A stretch of DNA of 64,000 nt from an uncultured Bacteroidales bacterium (GCA_934728255.1 CAKVEC010000002.1:1-64000), one strand, 5' to 3'; numbered from the stretch's first letter, positions 1-8,628 are shown. Notes: generated from the sequence alone by a model not told the origin. A program made the numbers and translations.

Positions 1-3000
1 CACCTGGTAGTCAATCCACGCAAACACACGCACATTGATTATACGATGTGCGACTATGAGACGTACGACTTCAACGGAAAGCACTATGCCGACCGGACGG
101 CGGGTGTTTACTATGACACCGTACACATGCAGACTTATCTCGGGTGCGACTCGGTGGTTACACTTACACTGAAAGTCAATCCGTCGTACCGATTTGAGAA
201 GGTTGATACCATTTGCCAGTCGGAGGCACCGTATCTGATTACTTACGGACAAAGCAACTACTCATTCAGCAAGACCATTGACACACTACTGCTCACACCA
301 TCCAGCACCGATTGCGACAGCGTGTTGCGGCTGCGGTTGCAGGTGAACCCCACCTATTACTTCCGCGACACGCTCACCATCTGCGAGGGAGACTCCGTGG
401 AATGGCAGGGAGAATGGCGAAAAGGTACAGAGGTGGAACGCACAGAGAGTGCAGATTACTTCGGAGACAAGATGTTTGCAAACGATGACTACACCATACC
501 CTATCTGACACAAGCGGGCTGCGACAGTATCTACTACCTGCACCTGGTAGTCAATCCACGCAAACACACGCACATTGATTATACGATGTGCGACTATGAG
601 ACGTACGACTTCAACGGGAAACAATATGCCAACCTGACGGCGGGTGTTTACTATGACACCGTACACATGCAGACACACCTCGCCTGCGACTCGGTCGTTA
701 CGCTCACGCTGACAGTCAACCCGTCGTATAATTTTGTACAGACAACAACCGTTTGCCAGGATACGGTAAATCCTGATTGGGAGTGGATTGACGCAGAGGG
801 ATATTCCCATGGCACCATCTCTATTGCCAAAGCGGGCGATTATTATATTACCGACCCGTACCAAACAAGCGAAGGCTGCGACAGTATCTATGGCGTTCAT
901 CTGCGCATCAATCCGATTTATCGTTTTGATTCCATATATACGATTTGCCAGAATGAGCGTATAGCATGGCAAGGCAAGTGGTACAGCGGAGGGCATCTTC
1001 ATTCGGAGGTAACGGTATCTCCGACTACGGAACCCGACGAACACACTGATGCGATTCACTATACAACAGAAGCAGGCGATATTGTGCTGCCCGCCGGCAC
1101 TTACTATGATACCGCACACTACTACACGCAGGACGGATGCGACAGCACATATTACTTGACCCTCTACGTCAAACCGACCTACGATACGATTGTAAATGTA
1201 GATATATGCGACAACAGCGGGGCATATATATTCCGTCCGAGCGACACGCACGGACATACATACAAAGACACTATCAAGATTGAGCCCATTACCCGATACC
1301 TCCCCTCAGGAACAAAAGATACTACATTCATCACACGGACATACCCACTGACCACCATAGACGGTTGCGACTCCACGGTATATCTGCACCTGACCGTTCA
1401 TCCCACTTATGAATTCCGCGAGACAGCCGAGATCTGCTATGGTTCATACTTCGAATGGAGAGGGAAATACTATAATTCCACAGGAATATACTTTGACAAC
1501 CAACCTACACACAAATGGGGGTGCGACTCGACATATATTCTCGAGTTATATGTAAAACCCGCCGTGATTGTTCCACTCTACAGGAATATCTGCGACAACG
1601 AGACCTTTGTCCACACCGATACCCTGTGGTACAGCAACGGCAATCATAGTGAGATCAACACATTAGTATGGAAACCGGGTATGACCATTCCTGACACCTA
1701 CACAGATGTGATATTCAAGGGAGCAGACGGGTGCGACAGCATCATCTACCGCTATTTCCTGACCATCAACAAGACATACTACTCGGAGGAGACAGCCACA
1801 CTCTGCTCCAACGAGGGCTATCTCAGTGCACAATCGAACCACTATTGGAATATGCACACTGAATACGGTATGCAGCAAAGTATGCCCGCACGGGACACCA
1901 CCATTGTGGATAGTCTGACCACTATAGCGGGGTGCGACAGCATTTTTGTACTACACGCACATATCCTGCCGGCATACCGCAACGTGGAGTATGACACCAT
2001 TTGCGGCAATGTGGAATGGCAATGGCGCAACAAGCATTATTTGCCGCAACCCGCGGGCGAGTACACCTATTTCGACTCGCTGCAGACACAACTCGGTTGC
2101 GACAGTATCTACGAGATGCGCCTTATGGTATATCCGTCGTATTTCTCGGAAACGCACGACACTATCTGCGCCAACGACACGTATCTGTTCAACGGGCAGA
2201 CGCTCAACCGGACGGGTTTCTACTACGACAGTCTGACCACCGTCCACCGGTGCGACTCGGTATATCATCTGTATCTGACCGTATTAGACACTACGGCGCA
2301 GTTTATCACAGACACCATCTGCACGGCAGACACGTTCTATCTGCACAACCGTCCCATTACAGAACCCGGCTTATACAAGGACACTACTACCAATGCGTTC
2401 GGCTGCGACCACTATACCTACCTCCATCTGACCAAGGTGCCGCCTACGGTTCCTACAGCATGGGCTGAATTGTTGTGCGCAGACGACAGGGCATACGAAC
2501 TATCCGTTTCCTATACGGGAGAGACACCTATTGCCTATTCGCTCTACTACGACGATTTCGGACACGCACAGGGTTTTGAAGATATCGAAGATGTGCCGAT
2601 AGACATCGCACAAATACAAAATCAGCAGTTGGTGCTCAGCGTACCTATGCCCGATGCCGAAGGCGACCGCACACGCTATCCGCGCCCTGACCACTACCCT
2701 GTCCGATTGGTACTGGATAATGGTCTGTGCAGGGACTTGTCGTATTGCGCTTGCGATACGAATATCGTATTCAGTTATCCGTCGTGGCTCACCGAGCAGC
2801 GGTTCCGCGATGTGATAGCCATCCTTTCTGCCGACTACAACGGCGGTTATACATTTGATCACTACCAGTGGTACAAAGGGGACACACTGCTTGTAGGTGA
2901 GACACACGAGTATCTGTATATCCCGCGCGAATTGGACGTCGATGCCCCCTACCATGTGCTTCTCACACGTACCGGCGAAACAGAATCGTATCAGACTTGT

Positions 3001-3297
3001 CCGATCATTGTTTTTGCAGACCCGATAGATACCATTGCCCCCTCGATGGGCTACCTGTCGGTCGTACCGACCTACGTGGTGAAAGGGCATCCGCTGGTAA
3101 GCATTCTGTCGCGCCACGAAGGCACCTACACCATCCATTCATCGACGGGACGGCTGCTGGAAGAAGGCAGTTTCACACCCGAAGTAACAGAAGTGATGCT
3201 GCCCGCCGTGAACGGGGTGTATATATTCCAACTGGTTTCGGAGCAGACACCCGAAGAACCCAAACGAACCATAAAAGTGATTGTCGGTGATGAATAA
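1..3297 (+). CDS. Giant secreted GCDS-repeat protein with T9SS sorting domain (5' end outside window)
   Basis: The reading frame is open from base 1, so the true start lies upstream; about 1098 residues are visible. The protein is a string of some 13 imperfect repeats of 55-90 residues. Each has a TIC-x-x-E or CDNET-like start, a central NG/GxYYDT segment and a GCDS-x-x-x-L-x-L-x-VNP-x-Y end. Roughly residues 825-1010 are non-repetitive. The last 80 residues look like a type A T9SS C-terminal domain: a YTIHSSTGRLL strand, then VNGVYIFQL and IKVIV near the end. This predicts export by Sec and then the type IX system, with display on the cell surface. Such GCDS-repeat proteins are common in Bacteroidales; no enzymatic domain is visible and an adhesive or structural role is only inference. 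The stop overlaps the next gene by 8 bp. Confidence 0.85.
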   Translation, partial: HLVVNPRKHTHIDYTMCDYETYDFNGKHYADRTAGVYYDTVHMQTYLGCDSVVTLTLKVNPSYRFEKVDTICQSEAPYLITYGQSNYSFSKTIDTLLLTPSSTDCDSVLRLRLQVNPTYYFRDTLTICEGDSVEWQGEWRKGTEVERTESADYFGDKMFANDDYTIPYLTQAGCDSIYYLHLVVNPRKHTHIDYTMCDYETYDFNGKQYANLTAGVYYDTVHMQTHLACDSVVTLTLTVNPSYNFVQTTTVCQDTVNPDWEWIDAEGYSHGTISIAKAGDYYITDPYQTSEGCDSIYGVHLRINPIYRFDSIYTICQNERIAWQGKWYSGGHLHSEVTVSPTTEPDEHTDAIHYTTEAGDIVLPAGTYYDTAHYYTQDGCDSTYYLTLYVKPTYDTIVNVDICDNSGAYIFRPSDTHGHTYKDTIKIEPITRYLPSGTKDTTFITRTYPLTTIDGCDSTVYLHLTVHPTYEFRETAEICYGSYFEWRGKYYNSTGIYFDNQPTHKWGCDSTYILELYVKPAVIVPLYRNICDNETFVHTDTLWYSNGNHSEINTLVWKPGMTIPDTYTDVIFKGADGCDSIIYRYFLTINKTYYSEETATLCSNEGYLSAQSNHYWNMHTEYGMQQSMPARDTTIVDSLTTIAGCDSIFVLHAHILPAYRNVEYDTICGNVEWQWRNKHYLPQPAGEYTYFDSLQTQLGCDSIYEMRLMVYPSYFSETHDTICANDTYLFNGQTLNRTGFYYDSLTTVHRCDSVYHLYLTVLDTTAQFITDTICTADTFYLHNRPITEPGLYKDTTTNAFGCDHYTYLHLTKVPPTVPTAWAELLCADDRAYELSVSYTGETPIAYSLYYDDFGHAQGFEDIEDVPIDIAQIQNQQLVLSVPMPDAEGDRTRYPRPDHYPVRLVLDNGLCRDLSYCACDTNIVFSYPSWLTEQRFRDVIAILSADYNGGYTFDHYQWYKGDTLLVGETHEYLYIPRELDVDAPYHVLLTRTGETESYQTCPIIVFADPIDTIAPSMGYLSVVPTYVVKGHPLVSILSRHEGTYTIHSSTGRLLEEGSFTPEVTEVMLPAVNGVYIFQLVSEQTPEEPKRTIKVIVGDE
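541..674 (+). repeat. Second copy of a 540-bp-offset intragenic direct repeat
   Basis: Bases 541-617 are identical to bases 1-77, and similarity continues with few changes to about 720. This marks a recent internal duplication of two GCDS repeat units in the surface-protein gene. Confidence 0.9.
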
Positions 3298-4372
3298 ACA
3301 TATTTTTCTATATCTTCTGTTTGCATGGATCTGCCTATTGGTTACCCCCGCAATGCAGGCGCAGACACGAGTCTCTGCAGATGATGCGGAAGCCAACCTG
3401 TTGGGCGGAGGCGGAAGCAACTATTCAAAGAAAGACCCAACACGTTTGGTCGGAAGGGACGGTTTGCGTACGGGGCAATACACCGGTGAGCACCACCTCA
3501 TTGGCGTGTATGCGGACGGGGCGTACTCGGGTTTCATCAACTCTGTACCTGTAGCCTCATTTTCTCCCGGAGGCTATGGCGCAGGCGGCGGGTTGGTATA
3601 TGAATACCAGCGCAACAACTTTATTTTCCAAATCGGCTTGGGTGTGCGTATGCAGGAAGTACGGACCAACGTGTCGGATACTTCGTTTGTCAAACACAAT
3701 GTAGCGGACTCGTGGACAGGCAGACGCGACACTTTCCGCTACGACCTGCGTTATGATTTCTACGGGCGGACCGACTACGCACGCAATCTCTCGTTGCGTG
3801 TACCAATCCTGTTCGGACAGCAGATTATCGGCTCTTATGGTATGGGATACTACCTGTTGGGAGTGGATATGGACTATCTGCTACAAGGAACATCGCGCGT
3901 TAATCTCACGGGTACCACCACCGGTGTATATGACCGCTACCTCGGTATATTTGAGGAAATGGACAATCATGGTTTGCGCAAGGATGTACCCGTTGAACGT
4001 ACCGGCAAGGAGATGCGTTTGCGTTTCGACCTATTGGCACACGCCGAGATCGGGTATGAGTGGGGTGTTTATTCTGCTGCCAGAGGATACCGCAATCGCA
4101 GTGCACAGGATTTCCGCATCCGAATAGGCGGTTTTGTAGAGTGCGGATTGCTTTCCATCGCCCCAAATAGCCGGCAGCCTTTTGCCGTTGTACCCGATGA
4201 AAGCAAATGGGATTTTCCTACCTATCGTTTCTCGCACGTCTTCACCACATCGGAGACGCAAGGGCACACGGTGCATAATTTCTTTGCAGGGCTCAAACTG
4301 AGCATTCTCTATGGTGTCAGTGCCAAGGAGAGATGTATCATCTGCGGTTCGCATAGGACCGAGCGCGATTAG
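3290..4372 (+). CDS. Outer-membrane beta-barrel-like protein
   Basis: 360 residues. The ATG at 3290 overlaps the previous stop (ATGAATAA) and gives a clean signal peptide (residues 1-24, ending AMQA before Q), so it is preferred over a TTG three codons upstream. The mature part has alternating amphipathic strands (EHHLIGVYADGAYSGF, YGAGGGLVYEYQRNNFIFQIG, FAGLKLSILYG) typical of Bacteroidota outer-membrane barrels. No named family is recognised. It does not end in the usual aromatic residue; instead there is a short tail CIICGSHRTERD with two close cysteines. The translational overlap suggests co-expression with the GCDS protein, perhaps as a partner in its anchoring or export, which is inference. 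Confidence 0.75.
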   Translation: MNKHIFLYLLFAWICLLVTPAMQAQTRVSADDAEANLLGGGGSNYSKKDPTRLVGRDGLRTGQYTGEHHLIGVYADGAYSGFINSVPVASFSPGGYGAGGGLVYEYQRNNFIFQIGLGVRMQEVRTNVSDTSFVKHNVADSWTGRRDTFRYDLRYDFYGRTDYARNLSLRVPILFGQQIIGSYGMGYYLLGVDMDYLLQGTSRVNLTGTTTGVYDRYLGIFEEMDNHGLRKDVPVERTGKEMRLRFDLLAHAEIGYEWGVYSAARGYRNRSAQDFRIRIGGFVECGLLSIAPNSRQPFAVVPDESKWDFPTYRFSHVFTTSETQGHTVHNFFAGLKLSILYGVSAKERCIICGSHRTERD

Positions 4373-4426
4373 GACAATTCTTGCAGAAATAAAGAATAAC
4401 TAAAAATAAGATAAAACGCATAGGTA

Positions 4427-4458
4427 TTTGCATATTTCATAAAAAAGTTGTACCTTTG
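4427..4458 (+). promoter_or_regulatory. Bacteroidota promoter for tRNA-Ser
   Basis: TTTG at 4427-4430, 20 nt, then TACCTTTG at 4451-4458. This is the sigma-70-type -33/-7 consensus of the phylum. The mature tRNA begins 26 nt downstream. Confidence 0.85.
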
Positions 4459-4483
4459 CACGCTTTTTCGGAGGAAAGAGACA

Positions 4484-4568
4484 GGAAAGATGGCGGAGTG
4501 GTCGATCGCGGCGGTCTTGAAAACCGTTGACCTGCGAGGGTCCGGGGGTTCGAATCCCTCTCTTTCCG
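4484..4568 (+). tRNA. tRNA-Ser(TGA)
   Basis: 85 nt. The acceptor stem GGAAAGA pairs with TCTTTCC and is followed by the serine discriminator G. The anticodon loop CTTGAAA gives anticodon TGA (reads UCA). The long variable arm expected for tRNA-Ser lies between the anticodon and T arms, and the T loop is GGTTCGAATCC. CCA is not encoded. A terminator follows directly. Confidence 0.95.
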
Positions 4569-4572
4569 CAGA

Positions 4573-4600
4573 AGCAGAGATGTAACGTCTCTGCTTTTTT
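4573..4600 (+). terminator. Rho-independent terminator after tRNA-Ser
   Basis: The stem AGCAGAGA/TCTCTGCT with a short loop is followed by a run of six T. Confidence 0.85.
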
Positions 4601-4638
4601 GTTTCCCATTCCATCCCCCTGTCGTCTCTATAGCAAGA

Positions 4639-4692
4639 GTGGGTGATTAGTGGGTGATTAGTGGGTGATTAGTGGGTGATTCCTTATAGGAT
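4639..4692 (+). repeat. 11-bp tandem array, 4 units of GTGGGTGATTA
   Basis: Four units start at 4639, 4650, 4661 and 4672 and are followed by CCTTATAGGAT. The left flank is TATAGCAAGA. Loci with the same unit, the same right flank and a similar left flank occur at 38791, 49497 and 60601 with 5, 2 and 4 units. The rest of the 4600-4887 stretch holds no gene that I can see. Confidence 0.9.
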
Positions 4693-4887
4693 AATAGGTG
4701 AGTAAGGACTCGGTACACATCGTGAGCCAATACGCTACAGATTCAATATACAGACTCTATATGAAGATCAACTGAAGACCAAGAGGAAAATTCCATTTTA
4801 TGATGCCTGTTGTATGTGTTTTCCTACTATTTCCGCTCACATTGCACTTGCCTGTTGAATCTACGGCGAAAAAAACTATGCCGGAAA

Positions 4888-4919
4888 TTTGCGAGATTAG
4901 CAAAATAAGATTAACTTTG
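4888..4919 (+). promoter_or_regulatory. Promoter of the deoxynucleoside kinase pair
   Basis: TTTG 4888-4891, 20 nt, TAACTTTG 4912-4919. The start codon is only 12 nt beyond the -7 element, so the transcript should have a very short leader of about 5 nt. Confidence 0.85.
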
Positions 4920-4930
4920 CAGTCGGAACT

Positions 4931-5545
4931 ATGTATATAGCGATTGCAGGAAATATCGGTGCAGGAAAAACCACGCTTACAAAGATGTTGGCGAAACACT
5001 ACGGGTGGGAGCCGCGCTTTGAGAGCGTGCGGTTTAACCCGTATCTGGAGGACTACTATACGGATATTCCGCGGTGGTCGTTCTGCTTGGAGACCTACTT
5101 TCTGAAAGAGCGTTTCAAGGATATGCTCGCCATACAGCAGACGGAACAGACCATCGTGCAAGACCGCAGCATATTCGAGGGAGTGTATGTGTTTGTAGCG
5201 AACAACTATCGTAGAGGCGACCTATCGGAGCGGGATTATAATACCTATATGGAATTGTTCGAGTTGATGAAACTGAAGATGAAACGCCCCGATATGATGA
5301 TCTACCTGCGCAAGTCGGTGCCGAGCCTGATCGCCCAGATACAGAAACGCGGGCGGGACTACGAGAAAGGCATGCAGATAGACTACCTGAAAGACCTGAA
5401 CGAACGTTACGAGGACTTTATCTACCGGCTATACGACGGCAAAGTGTTGGTGATAGAGTCCGACGAGTTGGACTTTGAACATCGGGCGGAGGATTTCCGC
5501 TACATAGTGGACAAGATAGATGCGCAGTTGTTCGGACTATTTTGA
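4931..5545 (+). CDS. Deoxynucleoside kinase (dNK family), copy 1
   Basis: 204 residues, the usual length of bacterial dNK/dGK-dAK enzymes, which phosphorylate deoxynucleosides to 5'-monophosphates for salvage in the cytosol. The P-loop GNIGAGKTT is at residues 7-15, the DRS motif (QDRSIFE) at 78-80 and the arginine-rich lid KRGRDYE at 139-145. The ATG is forced by the position of the promoter. A paralogue follows 52 nt later in the same direction, and the two share the first 15 residues apart from two positions. In lactobacilli a tandem pair of this kind encodes a heterodimeric deoxyadenosine/deoxyguanosine kinase; whether that holds here, and which copy takes which base, cannot be read from the sequence. 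Confidence 0.9.
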   Translation: MYIAIAGNIGAGKTTLTKMLAKHYGWEPRFESVRFNPYLEDYYTDIPRWSFCLETYFLKERFKDMLAIQQTEQTIVQDRSIFEGVYVFVANNYRRGDLSERDYNTYMELFELMKLKMKRPDMMIYLRKSVPSLIAQIQKRGRDYEKGMQIDYLKDLNERYEDFIYRLYDGKVLVIESDELDFEHRAEDFRYIVDKIDAQLFGLF

Positions 5546-5597
5546 TACTTTTCCACCGGGAAGAGGACTATAACAAGAAACAATAAATCACAAAGAT

Positions 5598-6245
5598 ATG
5601 CATATAGCGATTGCAGGAAATATCGGTTGCGGCAAGACAACCTTGACAAAGATGCTGGCGAAACACTACGGTTGGAAACCCGCATTCGAGACGGTGGAGT
5701 TTAATCCCTACTTAGAGGATTTCTATGCCGATATGAAGCGTTGGTCGTTCAACCTGCAGATATTTTTCCTGAACAAACGTTTCAAGGATGTAGTGGAGAT
5801 CGGTAAATCGAATGACTACATCATTCAAGACCGTACCATCTATGAAGATGCGCGTATCTTTGCACCGAACCTGCACGACCAAGGGTTTATGTCCGACCGC
5901 GACTTTGACAACTATCAGGACTTGTTCGACTTGATGATGTCGCTCGTGAAGATGCCCGACCTGATGATTTATATCCGTGCGTCGATTCCGACCCTTGTGG
6001 CGCAGATACAGAAGCGCGGGCGTGCGTATGAGGCAAGTATGCGTATTGACTACCTGCAGGGACTGAACGACAAATACGAAAAATGGATCAGTGAATACAA
6101 AGGCAAACTGCTGATTGTGGATGGCGACAATGTGAAGTTCGGCGAGAACCCCGACGATTTCCGCAAGATAACCGACCAGATAGATGCCGAGTTGTTCGGT
6201 CTGTTCCCATTTGAGACAACCGACGAGGTAGGGAAAGAGATCTGA
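5598..6245 (+). CDS. Deoxynucleoside kinase (dNK family), copy 2
   Basis: 215 residues. The P-loop is GNIGCGKTT (7-15), the DRS-equivalent is DRT (78-80) and the lid KRGRAYE (139-145). About half of the residues match copy 1, with the nucleotide identity highest at the start codon region, which indicates an old tandem duplication. It carries a short C-terminal extension (PFETTDEVGKEI) that copy 1 lacks. It has no promoter of its own that I can see and is probably co-transcribed with copy 1. The DRS-to-DRT change and the differing residues after it (IFEGVYVFVAN against IYEDARIFAPN) are where a difference in substrate preference would be expected. Confidence 0.9.
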   Translation: MHIAIAGNIGCGKTTLTKMLAKHYGWKPAFETVEFNPYLEDFYADMKRWSFNLQIFFLNKRFKDVVEIGKSNDYIIQDRTIYEDARIFAPNLHDQGFMSDRDFDNYQDLFDLMMSLVKMPDLMIYIRASIPTLVAQIQKRGRAYEASMRIDYLQGLNDKYEKWISEYKGKLLIVDGDNVKFGENPDDFRKITDQIDAELFGLFPFETTDEVGKEI

Positions 6246-6249
6246 TGTA

Positions 6250-7188
6250 ATGCATAATGCACAATGCGTAATTAGGGTGATTCAGAAGTTTCTGGACTAT
6301 ATTGCCATCGAGAAAAAATACTCGCAGCACACCGTGAAGGCGTATCACGATGATCTGCGAGATTTTTGTAAGTACCTGGGGCTACAGGATATATCGGAGT
6401 TCAATCCGCAGTTGGTGGACGAGAGCGATGTGAAAGGTTGGCTGCTGCATTTGGCGGAAGAGAAGCACAATCGTCCCCGCAGCCTGCGACGCAAACTGAC
6501 CAGCATACACAGCCTGTATCATTTTTTGTTGTCGCTGGACTTGGTGAAACGCGATATTACGCGCCGTGTAGTGCCGCCGAAAGTGGACAAACCGCTGCCT
6601 GTATTTTTCAAACCGACAGAGATGGAGCGTGCCACAGAGATGGACGATGCGGCAGACGATTTCGAGTCGATACGCAACTGCCTGATCATCGAAATGCTCT
6701 ATCAGACGGGTATGCGTGAAGCAGAGATTGTGGGGCTGAAAGATACGAACATCGATTTGGGGCAACAGCAGATACGCGTGTTTGGCAAACGCAAGAAAGA
6801 ACGGGTGGTGCCTATCGGAGAAGCACTTATCAAACAGATACACACGTACTTGGACGCACGGGCAGAACTGTTAAACGGTTTTCCGTCGCCGGCGTTTTTG
6901 GTGCGCAAGATGCGGCGGGATGGGAGTATTGCTCCGATGAGTACGGACTTGCTGTATTCGATTGTGCGGCGGCGTATGGGGGAGGTGAGCACGCTCAAGA
7001 AACATTCGCCGCACGTGCTGCGCCACACGTTTGCCACCACCATGCTCAACAATGGGGCGGACATACGCACCATACAAGCCCTCCTGGGACACTCCAGCCT
7101 CTCCACGACCCAGATCTACACGCATACCACCTTCGAGCAAGTGAAAGAAGAATACACCGCCACCCACCCGCGGGCAAAGAGGAAATGA
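6250..7188 (+). CDS. Tyrosine recombinase, XerC/XerD type
   Basis: 312 residues counted from ATG 6250; the GTG at 6277 (VIQKFLDY) would give a start more like other Xer proteins. Bases 6250-6270 belong to a dispersed TAATGCATAATGC-type repeat, which supplies the upstream ATG. The N-terminal SAM-like core-binding domain spans about 10-105 and the catalytic domain 125-305. Catalytic residues are visible: Arg156 (TGMREAE), a lysine near 180, His255 and Arg258 (SPHVLRHTF), His281 (LGHSS) and Tyr290. It probably resolves chromosome dimers at dif, although a role in a local integrative element cannot be excluded. It lies 5 nt after the kinase pair, next to a gene-poor AT-rich stretch. Confidence 0.9.
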   Translation: MHNAQCVIRVIQKFLDYIAIEKKYSQHTVKAYHDDLRDFCKYLGLQDISEFNPQLVDESDVKGWLLHLAEEKHNRPRSLRRKLTSIHSLYHFLLSLDLVKRDITRRVVPPKVDKPLPVFFKPTEMERATEMDDAADDFESIRNCLIIEMLYQTGMREAEIVGLKDTNIDLGQQQIRVFGKRKKERVVPIGEALIKQIHTYLDARAELLNGFPSPAFLVRKMRRDGSIAPMSTDLLYSIVRRRMGEVSTLKKHSPHVLRHTFATTMLNNGADIRTIQALLGHSSLSTTQIYTHTTFEQVKEEYTATHPRAKRK

Positions 7189-7331
7189 TTTGTAAATCAA
7201 AACTTCTATAACAAGACTTACAAAAACTCTCTTGCGGTGCAACATACACCATACTTTAAGAATAAGCAATATGGCTGTTCGACATTACTTTGAACAGACA
7301 TATTGCTCAGATATTTTTATGTATGTGTCTT

Positions 7332-7877
7332 TTATTCTGCCTGTATTTGAGAAAGTGCCTTGACAAATTCTTGGGTGATATTGCGCGAAAGTGTTACATA
7401 TCCTTGGGTATATTGGTTATATACACCAGTATATATATTCATATACCAACCTTTCCGCATCAAAGGAGGCTTACATTCTGAAACAGAAAGTTCAAAATGT
7501 CCATTGCCGGGAATACCATTATCTATAACAAAACCTTCGATACCGCCATTTTGGATGGAATTAAGCGTCTTTTGTGCCATAACTTTCAATAGGCATAATG
7601 TTTTGCCGCTTATAGTCTGCTTGCAAGTCGTGGTAACCATACCCATAACTTTATTGTAGTAACTTATTTCATATTGAGTATGTGATTTTTCAATGTTTCC
7701 ATCACAATCATAATAAGTTACAATTTGTGGAGTAATTACTAACGAGTGTGTACCTTCTCCTGTATCCAAGATAGGATCTAAATCTACAATTGAATATGCA
7801 CGTGTGTCATATTCCACTAATTGTGCAAAACTTGGTACTGATAATAGTACAAACAAAAATAAAATTGCTTTTTTCAT
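7332..7877 (-). CDS. Small exported protein of unknown function
   Basis: 181 residues with a clear signal peptide (MKKAILFLFVLLSVPSFA, cleaved before Q). The mature part is about 160 residues and contains four cysteines, tyrosine-rich segments and no family that I recognise. The codon use is more AT-rich than that of the flanking genes and the gene stands alone on the minus strand in a low-density region. A promoter at 8318-8349 points toward it, but the 430-nt gap contains the long hairpin at 8052-8186, so this gene could be the distal part of that transcript. Confidence 0.7.
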   Translation of the reverse strand: MKKAILFLFVLLSVPSFAQLVEYDTRAYSIVDLDPILDTGEGTHSLVITPQIVTYYDCDGNIEKSHTQYEISYYNKVMGMVTTTCKQTISGKTLCLLKVMAQKTLNSIQNGGIEGFVIDNGIPGNGHFELSVSECKPPLMRKGWYMNIYTGVYNQYTQGYVTLSRNITQEFVKALSQIQAE

Positions 7878-8051
7878 AAATAATGCTTTTTATCTGGTTA
7901 TATTATGTTATGCAATAATATGGACATATATACAAAGTATGTTCGCATAACAGATAGCATACTCCTTTATTTTTCAAGGTATATATGATATCGATATTTA
8001 ACTCATAGGCAATCTATAGACATAAAAAACGTGAACTTTTGTTTGTTTCAT

Positions 8052-8186
8052 CTGATTACTTGAGGTCTTCGACTACCTTTATACTTTCAAAATCCACACA
8101 AAAGCCCACGCCAAAGAGCGTGAGCGTATAGGCTTGTGCTTGAAAGTATAAAATTACTGAAAGTGTCGAAGTTCCAAGTAATCAAG
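8052..8186 (-). ncRNA. Candidate structured RNA: 135-nt long interrupted hairpin
   Basis: Nearly the whole segment is self-complementary. Going inward, the pairs are GATTACTTG/CAAGTAATC (8054-8062 with 8175-8183), CTTCGAC/GTCGAAG (8067 with 8165), TTATACTTTCAA/TTGAAAGTATAA (8079-8090 with 8140-8151), CACA/TGTG, AGCC/GGCT and CACGC/GCGTG (8107 with 8118). One asymmetric internal loop lies between the second and third stems. A perfect phylum-type promoter at 8318-8349 would transcribe it as the minus strand. It could be a regulatory RNA, a 6S-like RNA, a long 5' leader of the exported-protein gene, or a MITE. I cannot assign it to a known family. Confidence 0.4.
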
Positions 8187-8317
8187 TATGGCTTATAACG
8201 CTTCTATATTTTGATATTTATACCACAATGGCATTTCTTGCTACATAGGCAAAAGATATATTTTATGCAATTTTACAAAATACGCACCTACAGACATACT
8301 CTGTGGGTTTCGCGGTG

Positions 8318-8349
8318 CAAAGATACGATAAAGTTTTAATTTATGCAAA
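8318..8349 (-). promoter_or_regulatory. Minus-strand promoter without an adjacent gene
   Basis: On the minus strand TTTG (8349-8346), 20 nt, TATCTTTG (8325-8318). This is an exact match in motif and spacing. The nearest coding start downstream is at 7877, about 430 nt away, and the hairpin at 8052-8186 lies between. Confidence 0.7.
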
Positions 8350-8362
8350 CAAAAGTTCCTGT

Positions 8363-8396
8363 TGACATAATATGATGATTTTAGCATATTATGTCA
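8363..8396. repeat. Perfect 12-bp inverted repeat
   Basis: TGACATAATATG at 8363-8374 and CATATTATGTCA at 8385-8396 with a 10-nt loop. The right end continues GTAGGA, as at the next inverted repeat. It could be an operator or a transposon-related end. Confidence 0.7.
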
Positions 8397-8492
8397 GTAG
8401 GAAGAAAAAAGCAAAACAATTCGCGTAATCAATTGATCATTACTATATTAAATCGTTCATTTCAATAGATAAATATAGAATATAATTTATTG

Positions 8493-8533
8493 CTACTGAC
8501 AAAATAGAGGAAAATTACCGATTTTGTCAGTAG
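8493..8533. repeat. Perfect 13-bp inverted repeat
   Basis: CTACTGACAAAAT at 8493-8505 and ATTTTGTCAGTAG at 8521-8533 with a 15-nt loop. It shares the TGTCAGTAGGA end with the repeat at 8363-8396. No gene is seen from 7878 to 8680. Confidence 0.7.
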
Positions 8534-8564
8534 GAGAAAATTTCTACAAAAGAGGTTGTAAAAG

Positions 8565-8625
8565 ATTGGTATTTGATTGGTGTTTGATTGGCAAGGCACA
8601 CCTATCCACCTGACATCCACCTGAC
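8565..8625 (+). repeat. Two adjacent 11-bp tandem arrays
   Basis: ATTGGTATTTG (8565-8575) and ATTGGTGTTTG (8576-8586) are two 11-bp units with a partial third. They are followed by two units of ATCCACCTGAC (8604-8614 and 8615-8625). The second unit type recurs at 29947-29979 and, diverged, at 49570-49627. Confidence 0.8.
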
Positions 8626-8628
8626 TTT

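Noticed and set aside
4639..4692. CRISPR array
   Set aside because: The 11-bp units are contiguous, without spacers, and no cas gene is present in the window.
6250..7188. Integrase of a mobile element
   Set aside because: The protein is close to housekeeping XerC/D in length and motifs, and no direct att repeats are visible. A mobile role is kept only as a weak alternative.
8052..8186. Insertion sequence
   Set aside because: There is no transposase frame. The inverted structure is kept as an RNA or MITE candidate instead.
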